Below, one piece after another: positions 1 to 13,154 of a stretch of 64,000 bases of DNA. Numbering within the stretch: the first letter of the stretch is position 1; every line of letters starts with the position of its first letter. The DNA comes from Reticulitermes lucifugus (Eukaryota > Arthropoda > Insecta > Blattodea > Rhinotermitidae). Position numbers and translations under genes: made by a program. The stretch lies in assembly GCA_026260175.1 (NCBI GenBank), contig JAKCWW010000041.1:29489-93488 (forward strand), written 5' to 3'. The notes beneath the pieces were generated by a model. It saw only the letters and a list, made by a program, of their open reading frames with translations, was not told the DNA's origin and searched no databases.

Positions 1-159
1 ACACGGCTACCTTATTTTCATGACTTCTTTCTACTGATTTAGGTATATGCTTATACCAGTGTTACTTGTTTTGATCCCTATTTCCTTGCATGTGTTAAAG
101 TGTAGTTGGGGACACGCTCTATCCTGTCGCTTTATATGCTGCCATTTTGCCTATTTTGT

Positions 160-182
160 AATTATTATTATTATTATTATTA
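160..182. repeat. (ATT)n microsatellite
   Basis: Perfect or near-perfect trinucleotide ATT run of about seven units. It translates as a tyrosine run in a 95-codon frame across it, which is a repeat artefact and not evidence of a protein. Confidence 0.9.
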
Positions 183-1703
183 CACAGTTCTGACCGCTCT
201 ACCAAATCAGCACCTAGAGCCACATGTGGCCACCCCCACCTCCTATCCTAGACCAGGGCTCTATAGCCTATGGCAGGCGTGTTCAAAGGAGCAGGCTAGC
301 AGATTTTCTTGGAATGCGGCAGTCATTGTGGTTACAATTTTTTACCCGACCAATTTTGTTACATTACGAAAAATGTGTACGTTTATTCCATAGCTGAAAG
401 TGTATAGACTGTACATGATTGTCATTATTACGAAAAGAATTTGTGATTTAGTAATATTCTATAAAAAGCGGAGTTGTGCGAAAGGTTGATATGTCGTTGG
501 TCGGGCAGCGGCTGGGGTGTATGTTAATTTGGATTAAAGGTTTTACAAAACCTGCAACAAACCACGGCCCAAAAAGCGACCAAACCAGGACCACATAAGC
601 AGTAATGTATTGAGTCCACCCACTTCCCAGGGCGGCGTGCGAAAGGTATGTTTATCTTTCGGCCTGATGGCGATAACCAATCATTGGAGTTAAGTACACG
701 GATTTTGTATGGAGATAGCGCCTTGACAAGCCTCATAACATGAACGTGTATTAAACTCTCTCTTATGACAACTATTAAAATGGTTGTAATTATTTGTAAC
801 GTCTATGTTATTATCTCACAAATGTAAAGTACACTGGATCTGTAGATGAGTCGCACGGTATGTCCTTCCTAGGAATGAAATAGAGCAGCAATAATTCTAC
901 TAGTTAAGTAAGTCGGAACAAAATATAGAGCAGTAAGAAGTAGAATTTAAGGATTCCGTTCGGAACAACTGCTTTCAAATAGACGTATTTCTGCTTTCTT
1001 TCTTTCTTTCATCTTTGGTTGCCCTTCTGGTATGTACGAGTATAAAAGTGGTTATTGTTTGAGGGCTTCAATTTTTTTTGGACCGTGACAGAATTTCAAG
1101 TTTATAAAATGCTTAATTTGGAGAAACCACGACTGGCAATAGATGAGGGAGAAAAAATTATGCTTTACTCGATGGGCGAGCCACAGCTTTATTAGATATT
1201 AAACAGTGGCTTCGAAAAGGAGAAAAATTAAATTTGAAGCTATACTTTGATGGATTTATACGGAAATAATTGACATAGATCCATAAAAGGCTATGCTGGA
1301 CTGTAGATTTTGGTAGTGTAATAGGGCAGGCAATCATGTTGACCTCTCGAAAGTGAAATGTTACATTGCCACGCACATTATTTGCTGTTAATTTCATTTT
1401 GTGTTACAAATTTTAACTTGTTTCATCTGTAGGCCTACATGGCATATTCTAATAAATGCGTGAGTTTGGGCGCAAAAACCTGTTTAAATGTCTGATAAGT
1501 ATAAATATGGTGTGTTGGCTACAAAAACTTTTAGATAACTCGATATCTGATGTACCACAGCAGTGTTGCTGAGTATTTAATTCTTCTGTCATTGTGCATT
1601 CGACAAGGCCTAATGTTCCTGAAGACCTAAATCTTTCATTAGAGTTGAATATTAAAGCCTTCAAGAAGTCGCTATAATACATGCAGTGTTCCAGTCATGG
1701 TAA
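183..1703. other. unassigned AT-rich stretch
   Basis: No recognisable gene or repeat. All frames are broken by frequent stops; the longest open frames are 70-79 codons with no motif I recognise. A (TTTC)n run lies at 994-1010. Confidence 0.6.
994..1010. repeat. (TTTC)n microsatellite
   Basis: Four tandem TTTC units; short and unremarkable. Confidence 0.75.
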
Positions 1704-1817
1704 CAGCTACACAACATTGATTTCAGGCTTCCGCCGCGATGTTGATGAGATCTGCGCTCTTTTGGGATATTACGCGGCGTAATATCCCAAAAGAGCGCAG
1801 ATCTCAGCTACACAACA
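1704..1817 (+). mobile_element. HHL repeat end, inverted joint with target-site duplication
   Basis: The 13-mer CAGCTACACAACA occurs at 1704-1716 and again at 1805-1817, bracketing an 88-bp insert, as a target-site duplication would. The insert ends in a perfect palindrome: arms 1747-1775 and 1777-1805, 29 bp each, around one G. The right arm matches the tail of the repeat copies at 28057-28143 and 41468-41597 (pattern AATATCCCANAAGAGCGCAGATCT). The locus is therefore two inverted copies of the same repeat end joined head to head. This suggests a 5'-truncated, internally inverted retro-insertion. The palindrome and direct repeat are read directly; the mechanism is inferred. Confidence 0.7.
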
Positions 1818-2917
1818 CTTTTGTTTTTCTCAGTAGCCTTGAACAAACATCCTACTCCAAAAATAAAAGTGATTACATTTCTGCCAATACGGCTCCGATT
1901 AGTATTAAGTCTAGCTTCATAAATGCGTGTGTAGTATAAAGCAGCCTCTATGGAACTTCAAATTCAAAAATCTTATGTAAAAATCAACAACTGAAATTAC
2001 AGGAGGGATGTCTCAAGTGGTGAAAACCGAAACAAGCTAACCAACAACTAACCAATCACCAATTTACCACACCTTAAATTCTCGTCAGCATCAACGGCTT
2101 TATGTGTCAACCTCTATAGCAAACCTATGTATGGGATTCTGAATATTTTTCCCTCTAATATTTCTGGGGTCAAATTACAATTATTTGCAACGATGATTTA
2201 TAGGTCCAAATATCTTCTTCGACACCTTATTTTCGAAAACCCTTAGCTTATGTTCCTCCCTCAATGTGATAGATCAATCTTCACACCCAAAAAAAAAGTC
2301 AAAATTATAGTTCCGTATATATTAATTTTTATGTTTTTGGATAGCAAACTGGAAGACAAAAGATCCTGCACCGAATTATAGTGGGCATTCCTTGAGTTAA
2401 AACTGCTCTTAGTACTTCATGAATTGAATTTTGATTTGTTATTTGTTCCCAAATATTTGACCTCGTCCACGCTTTAAAAAGTTTATTACCTGCATTTACG
2501 TTGTGATTTTGTCCTACATTCTGTTCACAGTATATATACTTAGTTTCCCCTCTGCACTAAATAGCTATATAAAAATGCAACGTAAATAAAACGTTGGCTA
2601 TGACTTAAAATATTAAGCTGGGATGACTGTGTGGGATAGGGAATTCATCACGGTAATCTGAAAGAGTAACAGATACTCAAAAAGTACTTGCCTGTAGTGG
2701 GCCCAGTAATTTGATTTCCTTCTATATACGAATCCTCATAAATGTGCATTAAGTCCTCTAATCTATTAATAAAGGCATTGTAGTTTTGAGCTGTTTGCAG
2801 GTTTATGCTCCGTAAGTATCTTAATCACTGTGGTTAGGATATATTAGTCTATCAGTGTATTGTAGAATTTTTGAGGTATGGTCCAGTAAATATGTAATTA
2901 ATTATTCCTTAAATGAG

Positions 2918-2936
2918 ACACACACACACACACACA
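2918..2936. repeat. (AC)n microsatellite
   Basis: About nine uninterrupted AC dinucleotides. Confidence 0.9.
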
Positions 2937-4759
2937 GATATACAACCGGTTTAGTTAACCCTTTAAAGTTCACTGATTACTTTATGTAGCAAAACGCATA
3001 AGAATAAAAAAGTTTTGAATTTTCTCCGCATAGTATGTTTAGGTCTTCCGTCATATGGTCACAATAAACAATAATATATTCCTATAGGCTATTAAGGTAT
3101 TATTCTTCACAATGGAGACAATCTCTACTCTGTCAGTTAGGAACTGGGTTGTTAAATAAAATTTAGATTAACTTGCGGCTTTAAATGGTGAGGCATTCAA
3201 TGCTTATATTTATTCGTAGGGTGAATGAATGGTAAGTAAGGGATGTTATGTAGTAGGCTGAGACTGAGTCAAGTGCTTTCATGTGATGCTGAGTGAAAAT
3301 AAAGCACGTATTTTGTTAGGTTTCTAACAGACTGTGGGATGAAATTACAGATAACTGCCTCAAATAGAGTTTAAGTGGTGCACTGAAAGCCTATAAATCA
3401 GTTTTGTAAGTTAAAATTAGAGTCATAAACATATACTTATGTTGGCGCATATAAGTGTTTACATGAATGCTTCTTTGCAGGTGCGTCTGCCTGCAGTCGT
3501 GTTGTGAAGACAACCTGTCCCTCTCATTCAGGCTGTGGGTCTAGACTAGGACGGTAAGTGGTCACAGGTAGAATGGGGTAGGTTTCGCAGCACGAGGTTA
3601 ACTCTTTGCAGCATACAATAGACTGAGGTAAAAATAAAGTTGGAATTGGCACAAACAATAGTACCCTAAGTTTAACTTGCATAACATTTTAGGTTTAGGT
3701 GTAAATACAATTTATTACATAGAGTACAAATTATCACATAACATTTATAATATTTCAAATATTTATTTTATCGCTTCCGTTATTCGCTGTCAAATCGCAT
3801 ATTTGTGTAATTTTGTACTCCGTAGTCTCTAAATAGTCGCAAACAGAATAAGGCCAAGTTCTGACATTACGTGTCCCCATTTTAAAGGCTTGTGCACACA
3901 TCGTAAAAATTTCATAAGGCCAGTAACCCAATACTGCCAAAACTATACAAATTGTTTGGAAACAACAATGAGTATAATTGGTAAGTTTGCAAATTCCCAA
4001 TTTTGCGAAATAAATCAATTCATTATGCGTATTCCAGAAATATGAACAATTCAAGTTCACACATGAAGTAGCTCTCTTTTAATAACTAATTAGGAGATAC
4101 GTGCCTAAATTTGCTATTATATTAACATAGCTATTTTAAGGAGTTAATTTACTTTATTGCGTTAATAATTACTCACTTGCCAAGAATTATTTCGTTTCCC
4201 TATGAACTTTCCCATCTACTGATTATGCAAATTCGGCACGCTTTTAAAAGATCAGCCTTCTCTCTCGCACCACATCAATATACTTGTAAATTCTAAACAC
4301 TTACCGACAATTACTATTTAAATTTTTGCCTAAATTGTTGAAGGAGAAGTAATTAGTATACGCGATATGTGAAATTCTCACAGTGATGGGTTTCGACGTT
4401 AAGGTCATCGGAGATATGTACATACACGGCCCCACATCCCAGACTATTTTAATATTATTCAGTGCACTACTTCCAACACTCGTGCACCAGCATTCTTATT
4501 GCAACACTGCTACTTATGCATATTGAGAGGAAATATATTGCATTGCACTCACCTACATTTCTCCTGTGTCGTTTATCTCGGCATGTAGCAGGCACTCTCC
4601 TGACAAACTCCAAAGAGTTTCCTGCCTCTGTTAGTAATCAAATGACAAAACTGTGCTCTTTTACGAAGACAATTCCACACGTCAACCTTCGCAATCACGA
4701 ACCTCAAAATGAGAGATGTCACTCGATATTACCGACTACAGATCGTCTTCTCTGAAGCT

Positions 4760-4990
4760 AGTTTGGCGTGTGTTGTGATCCTTGACGACACGCGTTAATA
4801 ATTTCACCGTGCGGGGAGCAAGGCTCCGTTTGTATAGGCTTCAGCGGCTTGGAGTAAGCAATGTCGTTAAAGCGAGCAGCAAAAATCCTTGTACTGAGGG
4901 AGAGAGACAGAGAATGATGACGACTACGTGGACGGCTTCTGCGCTCTAGCGGTAGGCGACGATATCTCTGTCTGGCACGTTGAAACCCAT
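4760..4990. other. CpG-richer patch
   Basis: Base composition changes locally: many CG dinucleotides (for example GACGACACGCG, GACGACTACGTGGACGG, GCGGTAGGCGACGA) in otherwise CpG-poor DNA. It could be a remnant of a younger repeat, an exon or a promoter-proximal block. There is no splice-bounded frame or known motif, so I do not call a gene. Confidence 0.3.
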
Positions 4991-6691
4991 ATCATTCCAT
5001 CTCTTCCCCTCCCTCTCCCCTTTTCGTCACAAAAATACCAACCGAACACACGACTTGTTCCATGCACTATCTTTTTCTATCGCTTACTCTTCAGGCACTA
5101 CTTTAGCGCTCCCTCTTTTCTAACGTTGTTTTTCTTTTTATTCTACATTTCCATCGCAGCTATCTCCTTTTTCCGTACCTTTTGCCTCATACCTCGCAGG
5201 CACGCCCCTTTCTGTCTTCCCTCCGCGGCCTCACTAAACTCTTCCACATGTCCCTTCACCCCTTGCTTACCCTGAGGCCCACCTACTCATCTGGACCAAC
5301 CACACAGCATCTCTGGCTGCATGCGTGTAGAGTAGACTAGAAATGAGTTGGTGAAAACAAGTGAATTTGGAATTGAGGGTACAGAAGTTCCAAATCGTGA
5401 CTATTGATAGAATTTGGGGCATTCTGCATTCGGTTCTTTCCCCACTGTGATCCATAAACACTTTTCGCTTTTATAAACTCACAAACGTAAAAACAAAACA
5501 TTTTCTGTTTGGTATTATAGTCCACATGAAAGTTTGCATATTCTTCCTTTACATGTCTGTTTTTCGCTAATTAAGCCAAACAGTCTCGCCGAAATTTCAA
5601 GTAATTCTGGGATAATAAATTTGTTAGACACGTGAAATGATTCTTTTTATGGGTGACCAACTCACTGAAAAGTCTCTAATATACAATACGTCAGTGGATA
5701 ATGAACCATTTCTGCATCAAAATTCGAAGCGGTGGAATAATGCCATGCGTAATCCGCCTAAATGCGGATTTATTTTGAATTGTGTGAGATGTAGAGTAGA
5801 CAGATTGAATGACGTCATATTATTTCAATACTAAACCTAATCATTCTCGTATTTCATAGCAAAATTACTTCCATATTCCATTTGTAGGCTGGAATAATTT
5901 CCTTGAGCCTAACACTTAGAAACATGCTTTGGAAATGTAATAGAAAAGTTTAAGTGACAGCTGTAAACATGCACAAAATATGAGTGTTGTACAGGCAGGT
6001 ATTTTGTAATTATCCACATTGAAGACCGTGAAAATATCGGGCCACGTTTTCAAATCCAAATATTTCACTGAATCTTTATTAACACACACACGGTATTCTA
6101 ATTCCTAACATATTTATTATTAGAAGATATTTATTCAAGAGTTTACTCTTACAGACCCATGAAATAACTTCTGTGTAGGAATCATACTGTCTGTACTTTA
6201 CGTTTCCTATTCGCACTGGGTCACAGTTCGTCCCTTGACACTGTCACGGTAGCACACGCTTCAGCACTTGAATTGATAAGCTCACAAGGCTTTGACACTC
6301 CAACATGAGTACAAGTACTAACTGTAGGTAAATAAATACAGAAACAATTACGCTACTTCTTTGTCTGGCTATCAGTCCAGAGAAGATGCCTGTGTAGACA
6401 CATTTGTCAGTCCCAACAGTGCACAAGCCACAATCCACAATCCACAAACTACAATAGCAGACACTTATCATGCTCTGTGTGGAAGAAAGAGTAGAGGCAG
6501 TCGTCAACATGCGGCTGACTTTCCAAAGAAGCCGCGGTGTTTCCTTGCTGTCTCCGCGTGTCTCCTCAGACATATGGTCCTGTCTGCAAGGTTTCCTCTA
6601 CACAACTCATGCACACACACATAACCTAAAGTTATAAACACCCTTCCTTCCATTTAGTGCTAATTAATATAACGGCACATTATGTACCGCA

Positions 6692-6741
6692 AAGGGGAAG
6701 GGGGGGAAGAGATATAAAAAAGATGAAAGGACGAAAGGAAA
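6692..6741. repeat. purine-rich tract
   Basis: About 50 bases almost free of C and T on the plus strand, including runs of G and A; a low-complexity tract. Confidence 0.6.
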
Positions 6742-7198
6742 TACATATAAATCCTACATAGACCTAAGTATAAAAGTAAACTTAAAGTAGTTGAGAATCG
6801 TTAATCTGTTTTATGTTGGTCCTAGAACGTCAAGTGTATATAGACACACAGTAACGGCAGTCATTCAGACGAGAGAAGAGGGACTTTGGTGGAATAAAAA
6901 ATAGCCACAACTACTCTTTTCTAGTAGACAGTTATACTACTTTAGGCAACAATTAGGCTGTACCTACTTGACCAAACTTTTTGCTGGAAATTAACCATAA
7001 GTTTTGTCAAAAGATTTCAAAAAGGTACCCATAAATACAAGAAAATTAGAAGACCGTATATGGGTAAATGCTTATGTCCAAAACCAGAAAGGCCAATACG
7101 AACTTGTTTCATAGGATAACGCCTGTGAAGTTGGCCAAACTTGCAACTTGTCATATTTGGCCACACTTTTACGGAACCAGCGAATTCCTTTTATATTA

Positions 7199-7610
7199 TA
7201 CTAACTAACTAACTAACTGACAGGTCAATTCCATGGAGCAGAGTCCTTCCTGAGAAGCTGACAGGTCCTCAGATAGTAAAGAAATTCCCCGATTTTATGG
7301 AACCCAAAGGTTTATTACGCCATTCACAAGCGCCCTCTACCTGTCCCTAACCTAAGCCACATTAATCCAGTCATGCCCCATTCCCTTTCTTTAAGATCCA
7401 TTTTAATATTATCCTCATATGTAAGCCTTGGTTTTCCAATTGGCCTCTTTCCGTCAGGTCTCCCAACTAAAATCCTGTACGCATCTCTCCTGTCCCCCAT
7501 GCATGCCACATTCCCCGCCCATCTCATTATATTATTCATTATTTTCTTCATAGTGATTAATCCATAATTTTGACTCCTGCGTGCCTTAATTCTTGGCGAC
7601 AGTTTCACAT
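7199..7610 (-). mobile_element. LINE (non-LTR retrotransposon) 3' end
   Basis: Best-preserved copy of a LINE 3' end in the window, on the minus strand. The plus strand begins with a (CTAA)n run (7199-7219), which is a (TTAG)n tail at the element's 3' end. It is followed by the conserved 3' UTR (CCATGGAGCAGAGTCCTTCC, then the AAGAAATTCCCCG block) and the C-terminal reverse-transcriptase-protein codons (7324-7608). The same order occurs at 24443-24718, 34255-34378, 26317-26572 (plus), 45905-46195 (plus) and in weaker copies. A short 3' UTR and a microsatellite tail fit an RTE-like clade, but the clade is tentative. Confidence 0.85.
7324..7608 (-). pseudogene. C-terminal fragment of LINE reverse-transcriptase protein
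   Basis: A 95-codon open remnant. From about residue 28 it carries the conserved C-terminal signature of endonuclease/reverse-transcriptase LINE proteins: MRWAGNVACMGDRRDAYRIL, then VGRPDGKRPIGKPRLTYEDN, then IKMDLKE. Complete members of this type usually read RWAGHVARMG...[20 protein letters not shown]...DR..WR. The final DRxxWR part appears frameshifted here. No polymerase palm domain is present, so the copy is 5'-truncated and dead. Confidence 0.85.
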
Positions 7611-9668
7611 TTAGCGGTATGCTTTATGTAAAACTTCTACCACCATATTTTGACCAAAAGAAAGTGTTGTGTATTTTCTGTGTCATATCGTAGGCCTGTA
7701 TGTGCCTAAGTCGTAATTCATTAGCAGAACTACTTTTTACCTATTTCCCCTCCACTCTTTCTCCACAAGTATGGACATGAGATTGGAATTTCCCGGTGGC
7801 AAATGTTCCATTAGAGTACTTCAAGTCCCTCTTCATTGGCAGGCTTATGTACCGTCTTTCCAACTCAGCCAGTGTCTCTGTAGTCTGAAATGTACATTTG
7901 CACAAGTGATAGCTCTACGATTCAATTTTCGTAGCGTCAAGAATTTTCCATAGTTTGGCCACCTGTATAATTTGGGTGGCCTTGAATGGAAAAGAATGTG
8001 GCCAAAATGGACAGGTTTCGCTGCAACTGCCTCCTTACTCCGAAGTGAACATCGACTTGGTGGATGACGCAGTAATAATGAGATGTTAGATGACAGTCAC
8101 ACTATTGTTGGTGCCTATTTTTAAACAATGTTCAAGACTCTACCAGGAGATTCTGATTAAACAACAAATATTAACTTATTTAACAGCACAAAGTTTTGTT
8201 TGATAGGAATCTGGCATAAAAGCGTGGTTTGATACAAACTGGGCTACTTAAATCGTCGCATATAAGTAATGCTAAATTAAGGTATGTCGATGAATATAAT
8301 TCTACTTTTCTCTTCCTTGTTAGAAATGACCGTTAGTCGTTCACAATTATGTGTAGTATAAAATTCTAATAACCGTGTTTATTAATTTGACAGATTTCCT
8401 AAATATTATTTTATTCAAGGAGATGAATATGATAGTTATAAACTAATACGAAAAGGGTTCTTAAAGAAGCAGGATCTAACAACTGGAATAGCTCAAGTTG
8501 CGCTCCACAGTCGCACTTTGGAACGATAACTATTGCACTATAGACGTGCTCTGGCCATTGAAATGTCAACATTATAAGCAGTATTGGAAAACGTGTTAGC
8601 AACTATGAGTGTATACAGTATCAACTCTCGCCTTATTCCGTCAAGTGATTATAACAAATTATATAACTTCTATTGTCATAATTTTTATTGATATTAAACA
8701 GACGTAAGTACGCTTATTTACACGTTGAATTTAACCTTCATCATAGAGTTTCACAATAAGCCTCAAGGCTGCTGTGCTCCCGTAGCATCTGCTGCGGGGC
8801 TCATCACCAAAGAAAAAAGTTAAAAAATACAGGCCTAAACATAAACCATTTTTACACTACAAAATTTACCTCTCTATGCACACATGCTTCTGTAAATATG
8901 TTATCATTATCAGCACCTACTTGACAGAATCACAAAAATTCTCATGATATGATCTTGCAAAGCAGAAAGGGCAGTTACCCTCAACATGCCATATTGATAA
9001 GCGTACACACTTGCATACCTACAGTGTCACAGTTACTATCATCTTGTCGCTATCATGATATGAGCCTGCAAAATGCTGTATACAACACTTAACTGAATAT
9101 TACAAGAATTTCCCATTCTAGAATACAAAACATACAATTTATTCATGTTGGTTCCTGTCTGTTAATCAGAAAAAAATAGTTTCCTTCCTCCTACATTATC
9201 CTAAAGCTAAAACTGGTCAGCAAGCCACGAGGCTATTCATATGTTAAACAAAAATATCACTTTCTCCCCACTGTCCTCACTTTTATTTATAAAAGAGCAA
9301 TTGTCTTTATTGCGCTGCATTATTAACGCCTTTGGGCCAACGTATCTAACACGAGTGTAAGCACAGATGGGTGTTGGTACGAGATCTTCATAATTTACAA
9401 GCCACAACGTATGACAGGTCTAAAGACAGTATGTTGTAAGTTCTCTTTACGGCCCCGTGAAATACCGAGCGTCACATCCCAGAAGAAACAACCTTCGGGC
9501 TTCGTCTAAGCTCCTACACTCACAGCAATACAGCCGGTTATTGAAAACCGCTAAAGGAGAGCTGTGTGATGTTCTTAAGTGGGTCCTTGTGCATCACTAG
9601 CAAAGATATGAATGAACCAAACGAAAAAAAATCATATTTACTTTGTTGTGCGCCCGAAAGTTATGGGT

Positions 9669-9684
9669 CCTCTCTCTCTCTCTT
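9669..9684. repeat. (TC)n microsatellite
   Basis: Eight uninterrupted TC units. Confidence 0.85.
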
Positions 9685-11392
9685 CCGACGGCTTTTAAAA
9701 ATACACGTAGAAATATAGGTAATATACGCAAAGAAAAATGACATCCACAATTGGTAAAGAACTCACAGTCAACTGGCAATGTTTAAAATCAAGTTTTCCA
9801 TGTAAAGTTGGTTCAAGGACCGTGCCAGACAACGTGAATTTTTACTCTATGCATCCAGCTTATGGTAACCGCTTACATGAAGGAGTGTTAATGGATGAGG
9901 CGGAGTAATGATAGAATAACAGCTGGCAGGGATATACAGGACCTACTTCAGCGCAGCCTCGTCGTCAACCACAAGACTTTTTTGGGACTGAACTCGAGGC
10001 TATGCGAACGTGACCACTGGAGCCGAAAGCAGCTACCATAAATTATCTTCCGAGACATTTTTATAGAAATATAAGCCTATAGAGACTCTTACCCTGCGAA
10101 TTGATATCAGTCATGTAGATAAGAAGAAGTTTCAATTTTGTTAAGTGACGTGCAAGCTGCTCTGTTACACGTAACCCACGTGCATGCTTTTATTACATAG
10201 AATGCGTAAAGCCTATTGGAACTTATTTTATTTTAGACCTGTATTTCTGAATTCATTCGAGAATAATGAATAGGTAAATTGGGATCCATAGGAGTTTAAT
10301 TTAACTATATGAAACACATTGCAACGTGGACACCTGATAGTTGTCCAGCTGGTAAATAATTTACTCGGCTTTAAAGAACCCAAAACTTCATAACTGGTTG
10401 ACAAACCACCGTTCTTTTCTCTGAATTACAGCAGAAGAATTAAGTTCACATCACATCACCCTGTTGATCTAAGATCGGTTTAACGTTATCTTCCAATCAC
10501 TGTCTTTGTCGGTGTTTTCCAATCCTTTTTCCATGGAGGAAGGCGTAAAATAATTTTTCATGTTCCTAGGAACCCCTGTGTATGAAAACGTTTAGAAAAG
10601 AGAAAGTGTTGGTGGTGGGGAGAGCAATTCAATTACTTCTATATTAATGTCAAGAAAATTAATTTATGAAGAATTAAGTCAGCATATATTGCAAAAACGA
10701 AGCAGTTTTCTCTTTTTTTAAGTACGTAATTTTTTCCAGATGTTACAGTATTATACCAAAATAAATTTCACTTAATCATAAAAAAAATCAAATCCAGAGT
10801 CAAGATAAGTAAGGTTTACTTCTAGTGTGACACTTGGGTTTGTTTCTTATTGCACAAATGTCGATTTCTTGGCCACTCTTTCTCGCGGTACCCTTAAAGG
10901 TGTTCTGCGGAACCATACTTGTGGAACGCTGACCTGTATTCACCGTGAAGTCTCTTGCCTTAAACATACCTTGCTAAAGTATTGTCACGAATGTTTCATG
11001 CATTCTAATGTTAAAGTTAAACAGTTGCTGCTTTTTCTGAACAAAGTTCTTGAATCTAGAAATATTGCTGAGGTACAGTCTTCTAAGATATGACGCCATA
11101 TTTTTTGGTAATTTGTTAATCTGTTTTTCAGAGGAGCTTGTTGCAGCCATCGTCATTGTAGCTAAAGAAGAATAAGTCGTTCAAACTATCCTAAGATGAA
11201 GGCAGCAAGCTTCTGTGAAGCTTCGGTAACAAAGTACCAAGTAACATGGCTTCATATCTCAGACTGTTGTCTTTATCAACACAGATGCGAAAATCTTAAT
11301 TTGCACATAAATTTTTACTCCATACAAAGCTTTCAGACCGGTTTTGGGACTCAACGAACCTCCGACTCATAAGGAAATGAAAGTTCTTTTTT

Positions 11393-11430
11393 CAGAGGTA
11401 AAGCCGCTGGGGCGTGAAGCTGAAGATATA
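11393..11430 (+). mobile_element. SINE-B core fragment
   Basis: GAGGTAAAGCCGCTGGGGCG followed by TGAAGCTGA matches the core of the intact SINE-B at 23533-23822 (GGTAAAGCGGCCGGGGCGTGGAGCTGACAA). Only this core is recognisable; the flanks have decayed. Confidence 0.5.
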
Positions 11431-12392
11431 TCTAGTTGCGATATTAATAACGAATTCATTTATACCACCATGCTAAACTTACGCCATCACAACCTACACA
11501 TGGGCAACATAATAGACTTTGTGGCTCTTTTACTTTACAATACTGTATTTATGTTTCACCAGTAAATTAACATTAGACCAGCAGTAGATATGTCGCATTC
11601 AATTCCAGTCATTCCTGTTTATGGTGGACCCTGTTATGGCTTATTCCTGGCAAAGAACAAAATAAAGGAAATGAGTAACCTGTTCATGTATGGCTGTGTG
11701 TGTACCAGTGTGTTCTATTCTCGACAGATGATCTACCATGACTATCACTGGCCACTCACGTAACAAAAGCGATCATTAAAAACTAAGGAATGGATATCCA
11801 CTGATGGAAAAGCTGTAAAGTCGGCAGCGTACCAAATTGCTTCTACCGCAATAAAACCATTAACACAACTTGGCTATCAAGAAGGAAGAGCACCCTTTGC
11901 CTAACGGGATACAGCTAAAATCCTTGGCTTCACAAAAAAATGCGGCAATTTATTATAGTTGGTATTCGATACAATCCCTTCGCAGCGTTTATACAATAAT
12001 ATGTAGGCTAGATATTGGCTGATTTTATGTTACTTCACGAAGTTTTTTAACTGTAAAGTTATATAAACCAATCTTCGAATAACAGGATAAAGCGACCATA
12101 CTGCTAAAGTCACGTTAAGAATTAGGAGGGAGGTTTTTGTGGCCTTCTTGAAAACAATAGTCCGGCATTCACTTGAATAGACGTACGTAATCTACAGTCA
12201 GACTGTGAGTAATCAAGGGGCAAGAAATTTAAGAGAAATAATGATCTTAATTCTGTACAACTCTGCATAAAAAATGTTATGTTTCGTTGACTACATTATA
12301 CTCGTATGTGGCTAAAAGAAAATCAGTCTCATTACTTTTCTACCACACCTCGTATGTGACATTCTCATGGCGGTTTGTGCCAATATTACGTC

Positions 12393-12420
12393 CTTCTGAG
12401 ATGTGACGCCGTGCGGTTTG
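12393..12420 (-). mobile_element. HHL repeat tail fragment
   Basis: TTCTGAGATGTGACGCCGTG is the reverse complement of the HHL tail (CACGGCGTNACATCNCAGAA) also seen at 58546-58570, 46408-46425 and 22818-22890. The core with GAAAC is not recognisable here. Confidence 0.5.
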
Positions 12421-13154
12421 ATGGAGAGATAGCAGCATTTCGCAAGAACCTGCTGCCATTATTTAAAAACTTGAAAGGCGTTACGTCCCTGTTGTCCGTA
12501 CTCGTTATTATAACTTATGTTTAGCTGTGATTTGACTTAACTATGCCCTCTCCCATTGGAACTGCTTAAATTATTCTTTGGTGCATCATGTGTTAAGTAT
12601 AAGCTGTAGGCTAAATAGTGTGCTTATTAGACAGAACTATTGTCAGTCTCTGGGGACAGTATATGCAGGTTGCTCTTTAGAAGGGGGCGCAGTTCAGTGT
12701 TTGCTTCTCCCCCTGTTTAACGGAGAAATGAAACAGATCCAGTTTCCGAAGGCTGTGTTTACTTTTTGTATTTTTACTTCTGGAACACTAGACAATGTAC
12801 TAAGTTCGGAAGCCAAGTAGTCGTCAACAAAGTGTTTTAAGTTAGTAAAACAGTGGCATTGTAGGAAATAATAAAGTGGCTCTCAATGCGATCACGTATA
12901 ATGTCATAATTTTCACACATTATGTCGACAGTTAATGCATTGTGATGAGACTGCCATACGATAAATAAATTTATTTTCGAGTTTCCATATTTGGAAAAAA
13001 CAATGTTGCATTAAATCTAAAATTTACTGACATATTATGTATTTTTGAAAATATCAGCTAAATCATTTCACGTCTTGTTATACATTTATTTGTGTACTCA
13101 ATTAGGGCAAATTTATAGAGACACACAAAATTCTACAGAAAGCTTTTTAACAAC

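Larger units (their letters stand above)
1818..7198. other. unassigned stretch, no recognised gene
   Basis: AT-rich, stop-dense DNA. The longest frames (3755-4060 minus, 101 codons; 4928-5275 plus, 115 codons; 6244-6573 minus, 109 codons) show no domain, signal or codon pattern I recognise. It contains a CA microsatellite (2918-2936), a CpG-richer patch (about 4760-4990) and a purine-rich tract (about 6692-6741). Confidence 0.6.
7611..12392. other. unassigned stretch with minor repeats
   Basis: Mostly unrecognised AT-rich DNA. It contains a (TC)n run (9669-9684) and a SINE-B scrap at 11393-11430. Short paired TTTGGCCAC motifs occur near 7150, 7955 and 7999. No frame over 94 codons and no recognisable protein. 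Confidence 0.6.

Noticed and set aside
106-393. 95-codon frame at the window start
   Set aside because: It includes the translated ATT microsatellite and has no motif.
1747-1805. Transcription terminator or miRNA precursor
   Set aside because: Arms match ends of a dispersed repeat and the loop is one base, so Dicer-type processing or bacterial termination is not a reasonable reading.
5267-5525. Small overlapping frames next to the CpG-rich patch as exons
   Set aside because: No consistent frame, start context or splice consensus; similar frames occur by chance throughout.
7199-7219. Telomere-like repeat
   Set aside because: The unit is four bases (CTAA/TTAG), not the insect TTAGG. It sits at LINE 3' ends in several copies, so it is the retroelement tail.
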